Assembly (NCBI RefSeq): GCF_037153985.1
Contig: NZ_JBBAYI010000001.1
Location: 186,001-250,000, forward strand
Source: Emticicia sp037153985
GTDB lineage: Bacteria > Bacteroidota > Bacteroidia > Cytophagales > Spirosomataceae
Length of the DNA: 64,000 nt
Reading direction: 5' to 3'
This document shows positions 61,078-64,000 of the stretch, piece after piece; position 1 is the first letter of the stretch, and each line of letters starts with the position of its first letter. The translations under genes and the position numbers were made by a program. The notes beneath the pieces are model-generated. The model did no database searches. It had not been told where the DNA came from and was given only the letters and a program-made list of their open reading frames with translations.

Positions 61078-61097
61078 GCCTAAAAAACAGTTTAGGC
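61078..61097 (+). promoter_or_regulatory. Hairpin touching the aacS start codon
   Basis: GCCTAAA (61078-61084) and TTTAGGC (61091-61097) form a perfect 7-bp stem with a 6-nt loop, ending directly at the ATG at 61098. Confidence 0.45.
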
Positions 61098-63020
61098 ATG
61101 AATAATCCACTTTGGGTACCACCAGCTACTTACATTAATCAATCAAATTTAAAAAAATATGAGTCTTGGTTACAAGCTCAAAAAAAACTCGTTTTTGAAG
61201 ATTATCAGGCAATGTGGCAATGGTCTGTTGATAATATTGCCGATTTCTGGGAGAGCCTTTATCATTTTTTTGGTATCAAGAGCCACACGGATTACCAATC
61301 CGTGTTACGCCAACCCGCCCATGAAATGATAGGCACCCGATGGTTTGAAGGCGCGCAAATCAGTTATGCCGAACATATTTTCAGTAATAAAACCACTACA
61401 CGGCCTGCCATAATATTCCAGTCAGAAACACAGCCAATAACAGAAATAACATGGTCAGAGCTTGAAGAAGAAGTAAAAGCTATCCAAGCATACTTACAGA
61501 AGAAAGGCGTTCAGAAAGGAGATAGAGTAGTTGGCTTCTTACCCAACACACCCGAAACTATTGCAATTTTTCTGGCAGTAAATAGCTTAGGAGCCATTTG
61601 GTCATGCTGTTCGCCTGATTTCGGTCTGGAAAGCCTTATCGACCGTTTTCAACAAATAGAACCAAAAATCCTTTTTGCGTGCAAAGAGTATCATTATGGA
61701 GGCAAAGTATTCGATAAATCAGAAGTAGTTAACGAATTATCAAAACATTTGCCCTCGCTTATCGATACAATAGTTATTAATAGTAGTGATTGGGACACTA
61801 TGCTGGCAAAGCAGATACAAAACGAACTAGTTTTTACGACAGTTGAATTCAACGACCCTATCTGGATTCTCTACTCGTCGGGTACCACAGGGAAACCTAA
61901 AGCCATCACACACAGCACAGGAGGAAATTTAATTGAGCACCTGAAAGCGTTGGCATTACATCAGGATGTTCAGGCAGGAGAACGCTACTTGTGGTATTCA
62001 ACAACTGGCTGGATGATGTGGAATTTTGCACTGTCGTCTATGCTATGCGGAGCAACATTATGTTTATATGACGGTTCGCCGGGTTATCCTAATATTGATG
62101 TTTTATGGACATTTGCCAGAGATGCAAAAGTCGACCACTTTGGTGGTGGGGCTGCATTTTATATCAATTACATGAAGCAGGATACAGCATTTTTTCAAAA
62201 AAATCAGTTGTCGTTAAAAACCATAGGCTCTACGGGGTCACCATTACCGCCGCAAGCCTTTGAGTGGATTTATGAAAGTATTTCTCCGGCAGTACACCTG
62301 ATTTCTCTGAGTGGCGGAACCGACGTGTGTAGTGCTTTTATGGGCGGATGCCCGTATTTACCCGTATATGCCGGTGAAATTCAGTGCCGGATGCTTGGAG
62401 CAAATATAGAATCATGGAGCGATGAAGGTAAGCCCGTATTTGGCGAAGTAGGAGAACTCATTATTAAAGAACCCATGCCATCGATGCCTTTGTATTTCTG
62501 GAAAGATGAAGCACATCAGAAATATAAAGCCAGTTATTTTGAAAAATACCCTGCTGTATGGTGCCACGGTGACTGGATAAAAATTACTGAGCATCTTGGA
62601 ATTATTATCTATGGAAGGTCTGATGCTACCCTTAACCGTGATGGTGTCAGGATAGGTACGGCCGAAGTATATAATGCTGTTGAATCGCTACCGGAAATAA
62701 AAGATAGCCTGATTATTTGTATCGAGAGGCCAGACGGTAGCTTCTTTATGCCGCTGTATGTAGTATTACACGAAAATCAGAGTTTAGATGAAACACTGAA
62801 AAATAAAATAAAGAGCCAGTTACGGAAACAATATAGCCCGCGACACGTACCAGATACCATTTTTGAAGTGCCTGAAATTCCGTATACAATTAGTGGAAAA
62901 AAAATGGAAATGCCCATCAAGAAAATCTTAATGGGCACTCCGGTTGAGAAAGCAGTTTCTCTGGACGCTATGCGAAACCCTCACTCAATTGATTGGTTTA
63001 AAAGCCAAAAAACTTATTAA
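61098..63020 (+). CDS. aacS: Acetoacetate-CoA ligase
   Basis: A 640-residue ANL-superfamily ligase. The P-loop YSSGTTGKPKAI is near residue 258, WYSTTGWMMWNF near 295, the hinge YGRSDATLNRDGVRIGTAE near 505, and the C-terminal YTISGKKMEMPIKKI with the catalytic Lys in SGKK. NPLWVPPATYI at the start and this ending distinguish acetoacetate-CoA ligase from acetyl-CoA synthetase. It activates acetoacetate for ketone body or PHB-type metabolism. Its stop overlaps that of the convergent lipoprotein gene by 4 bp. Confidence 0.92.
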   Translation: MNNPLWVPPATYINQSNLKKYESWLQAQKKLVFEDYQAMWQWSVDNIADFWESLYHFFGIKSHTDYQSVLRQPAHEMIGTRWFEGAQISYAEHIFSNKTTTRPAIIFQSETQPITEITWSELEEEVKAIQAYLQKKGVQKGDRVVGFLPNTPETIAIFLAVNSLGAIWSCCSPDFGLESLIDRFQQIEPKILFACKEYHYGGKVFDKSEVVNELSKHLPSLIDTIVINSSDWDTMLAKQIQNELVFTTVEFNDPIWILYSSGTTGKPKAITHSTGGNLIEHLKALALHQDVQAGERYLWYSTTGWMMWNFALSSMLCGATLCLYDGSPGYPNIDVLWTFARDAKVDHFGGGAAFYINYMKQDTAFFQKNQLSLKTIGSTGSPLPPQAFEWIYESISPAVHLISLSGGTDVCSAFMGGCPYLPVYAGEIQCRMLGANIESWSDEGKPVFGEVGELIIKEPMPSMPLYFWKDEAHQKYKASYFEKYPAVWCHGDWIKITEHLGIIIYGRSDATLNRDGVRIGTAEVYNAVESLPEIKDSLIICIERPDGSFFMPLYVVLHENQSLDETLKNKIKSQLRKQYSPRHVPDTIFEVPEIPYTISGKKMEMPIKKILMGTPVEKAVSLDAMRNPHSIDWFKSQKTY

Positions 63021-63268
63021 TATCTGCCGCGGCTACGACGAGAGTTGTCATAGTGGCGTCTGTCATGATGACGATATCTGTCATGTTTAGGCACTACATA
63101 TACCCTTGGTTGAACTCGTACGTAAGGTCTTGAATAATGACGATGCACATACACGGGCCTGTCATAACCGTACGGACGGCTACTATACACACAACTCGAA
63201 AGAGATAGGGCTAAAAATGCAAAAATCCCTATCAAGGTTAGCGTACGAAGTTTCGATTGATTTTTCAT
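63017..63268 (-). CDS. Small basic lipoprotein rich in His, Arg and Tyr
   Basis: An 83-residue protein with a lipobox signal (LSLSSC, Cys26). The mature 58 residues are almost only Arg, His, Tyr, Pro and Val (RPVYVHRHYSRPYVRVQPRV, HDRYRHHDRRHYDNSRRSRG), which predicts an extended, highly positive surface peptide. Metal or polyanion binding is plausible but unproven. Its 3' end overlaps aacS by 4 bp. Confidence 0.75.
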   Translation of the reverse strand: MKNQSKLRTLTLIGIFAFLALSLSSCVYSSRPYGYDRPVYVHRHYSRPYVRVQPRVYVVPKHDRYRHHDRRHYDNSRRSRGRY

Positions 63269-63428
63269 AATTTTATCATATTTTATTACTTTGATTAATT
63301 AAATCTGAAATGGTTTAATTAATACTCCCTTTTGACAACTAAAACGAATTACCCCCCCACATATATTGAAAAAAATAATTAAATTGCTCAAAAAAAATCG
63401 TAACCTGACTAACCGAAGAAATTAAAAT

Positions 63429-64000
63429 ATGGCTCGTACCGAATCAAATATGTTGCCTATTGGCACATTGGCTCCTGCTTTTACCTTGCCTGATACCGTT
63501 TCTGATAAAACTCTTTCCCTTGCTGACCTGCGCTCCGAAAAAGCCACTGTTATTATGTTTATCTGTAACCATTGCCCTTATGTATTGCACGTAAAAGACG
63601 AACTGGTTAGGTTGGCTCATGATTATCAGCCTAAGGGAGTTGCATTCATTGCTATCAGCTCAAATGATGTAGAGCAGTACCCGCAAGATGGACCCGAAGC
63701 AATGAAAATATTTGCTCAGGAGACAGGATTCACTTTTCCGTATTTGTATAATGAAAATCAGGAAGTAGCCAAAGCCTATGAAGCAGCCTGTACGCCCGAC
63801 TTCTATGTTTTTGATGGAGAGCTGAAACTGAGATACAGAGGTCGGTTGGATGAGTCGCGCCCAAAAGTTGAAAACCCCAAGCCAGTTACCGGAAGCGACC
63901 TCCGTGGTGCTTTAAATGCTATACTGGCCAACCAGCTTGTATCAGAAATACAATATCCAAGTATGGGATGTAATATTAAATGGAAAGAATCAACTTTTTA
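63429..64000 (+). CDS. Thioredoxin-like (AhpC/TSA-type) protein, last codon cut
   Basis: 190 codons are visible, ending in TTT and a partial TA at the window edge; the stop is probably the next base. The thioredoxin-fold protein starts IGTLAPAFTLPDTVSDKTLS and carries the redox motif FICNHCPYV (Cys47 and Cys50 in NHC context), then IAISSNDVEQYPQDGPEAM and CTPDFYVFDG. This is the Bacteroidota thioredoxin family related to peroxiredoxins and to TlpA. It has no signal peptide and is probably cytoplasmic. Its partner is unknown. Confidence 0.88.
   Translation, partial: MARTESNMLPIGTLAPAFTLPDTVSDKTLSLADLRSEKATVIMFICNHCPYVLHVKDELVRLAHDYQPKGVAFIAISSNDVEQYPQDGPEAMKIFAQETGFTFPYLYNENQEVAKAYEAACTPDFYVFDGELKLRYRGRLDESRPKVENPKPVTGSDLRGALNAILANQLVSEIQYPSMGCNIKWKESTF

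Noticed and set aside
1..64000. tRNA, rRNA, CRISPR arrays, insertion sequences or prophage genes
   Set aside because: No T-loop pattern with a paired acceptor, no regularly spaced repeats, and no transposase, integrase or phage structural protein was seen on reading both strands by eye; a tRNAscan or covariance search was not possible.

Overview
The window is a 64 kb stretch of ordinary chromosome from a Bacteroidota bacterium, most likely a member of the Cytophagales. The evidence is an AT-rich sequence, recurring TAnnTTTG promoter elements, few Shine-Dalgarno sites, many secreted or lipobox-bearing small proteins, and lineage-typical genes (BatD, TamL-like OMP85, DUF6249, LytTR, a carB without its regulatory domain, type II NADH dehydrogenase). 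The genus assignment is inference. I see no insertion sequence, prophage, CRISPR array, tRNA or rRNA.

Layout. 1-2.7 kb: leftward myo-inositol operon iolB-iolC-iolA (iolA runs off the left edge), with a GntR/HutC-like dyad at its promoter and two AAACGTTT sites further up. 2.9-10.6 kb: YceI protein, secreted DinB protein, ndh, alpha/beta hydrolase, an unusual serine hydrolase/YdjC-deacetylase fusion, and an amidase. 10.6-15.3 kb: BatD, a YCF48-like BNR protein, DUF6249, an ECF sigma/putative anti-sigma pair, GNAT, and a short DUF5522-like gene. 15.3-22.5 kb: rpmB, purine nucleoside phosphorylase, Tat-exported sugar isomerase-like protein, RlmI-like methyltransferase, cupin, WD40 protein, a DivIVA-HHH protein and folB. 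22.5-31.8 kb: M1 peptidase, galM, a secreted protein with a duplicated Cys-rich domain, DinB/GNAT pair, LytTR protein, DUF4142 lipoprotein, YdaT-like protein and a conserved secreted protein. 32-38.5 kb: YciI + ECF42-type sigma factor, M28 peptidase, MacB/FtsX permease, DUF2304, secG and a TPR gene. 38.7-47.9 kb: mdh, DUF1232, tatA, small membrane protein, IMPACT protein, clpB, lipoprotein, MarR-GNAT fusion with its operator, GNAT and pentapeptide protein. 47.9-64 kb: SpoU methyltransferase, TamL-like OMP, GntP permease, miaB-sigma54 activator-lptE operon, carB, predicted aminopeptidase, DUF3108, acetoacetate-CoA ligase, a basic lipoprotein and a thioredoxin-like protein whose last codon is cut by the right edge.

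Most genes are single units or two- to three-gene operons separated by clear hairpin terminators. Shared themes are envelope biogenesis (TamL, LptE, SecG, TatA, BatD), carbon uptake (iol genes, GalM, GntP, AacS) and two separate ECF sigma systems. No large novel defence or mobile system is visible. The most notable items are the serine hydrolase-deacetylase fusion, the two-layer operators around the iol operon, the terminator-like hairpin inside batD, the tandem-duplicated secreted protein and the ECF42/YciI pair.
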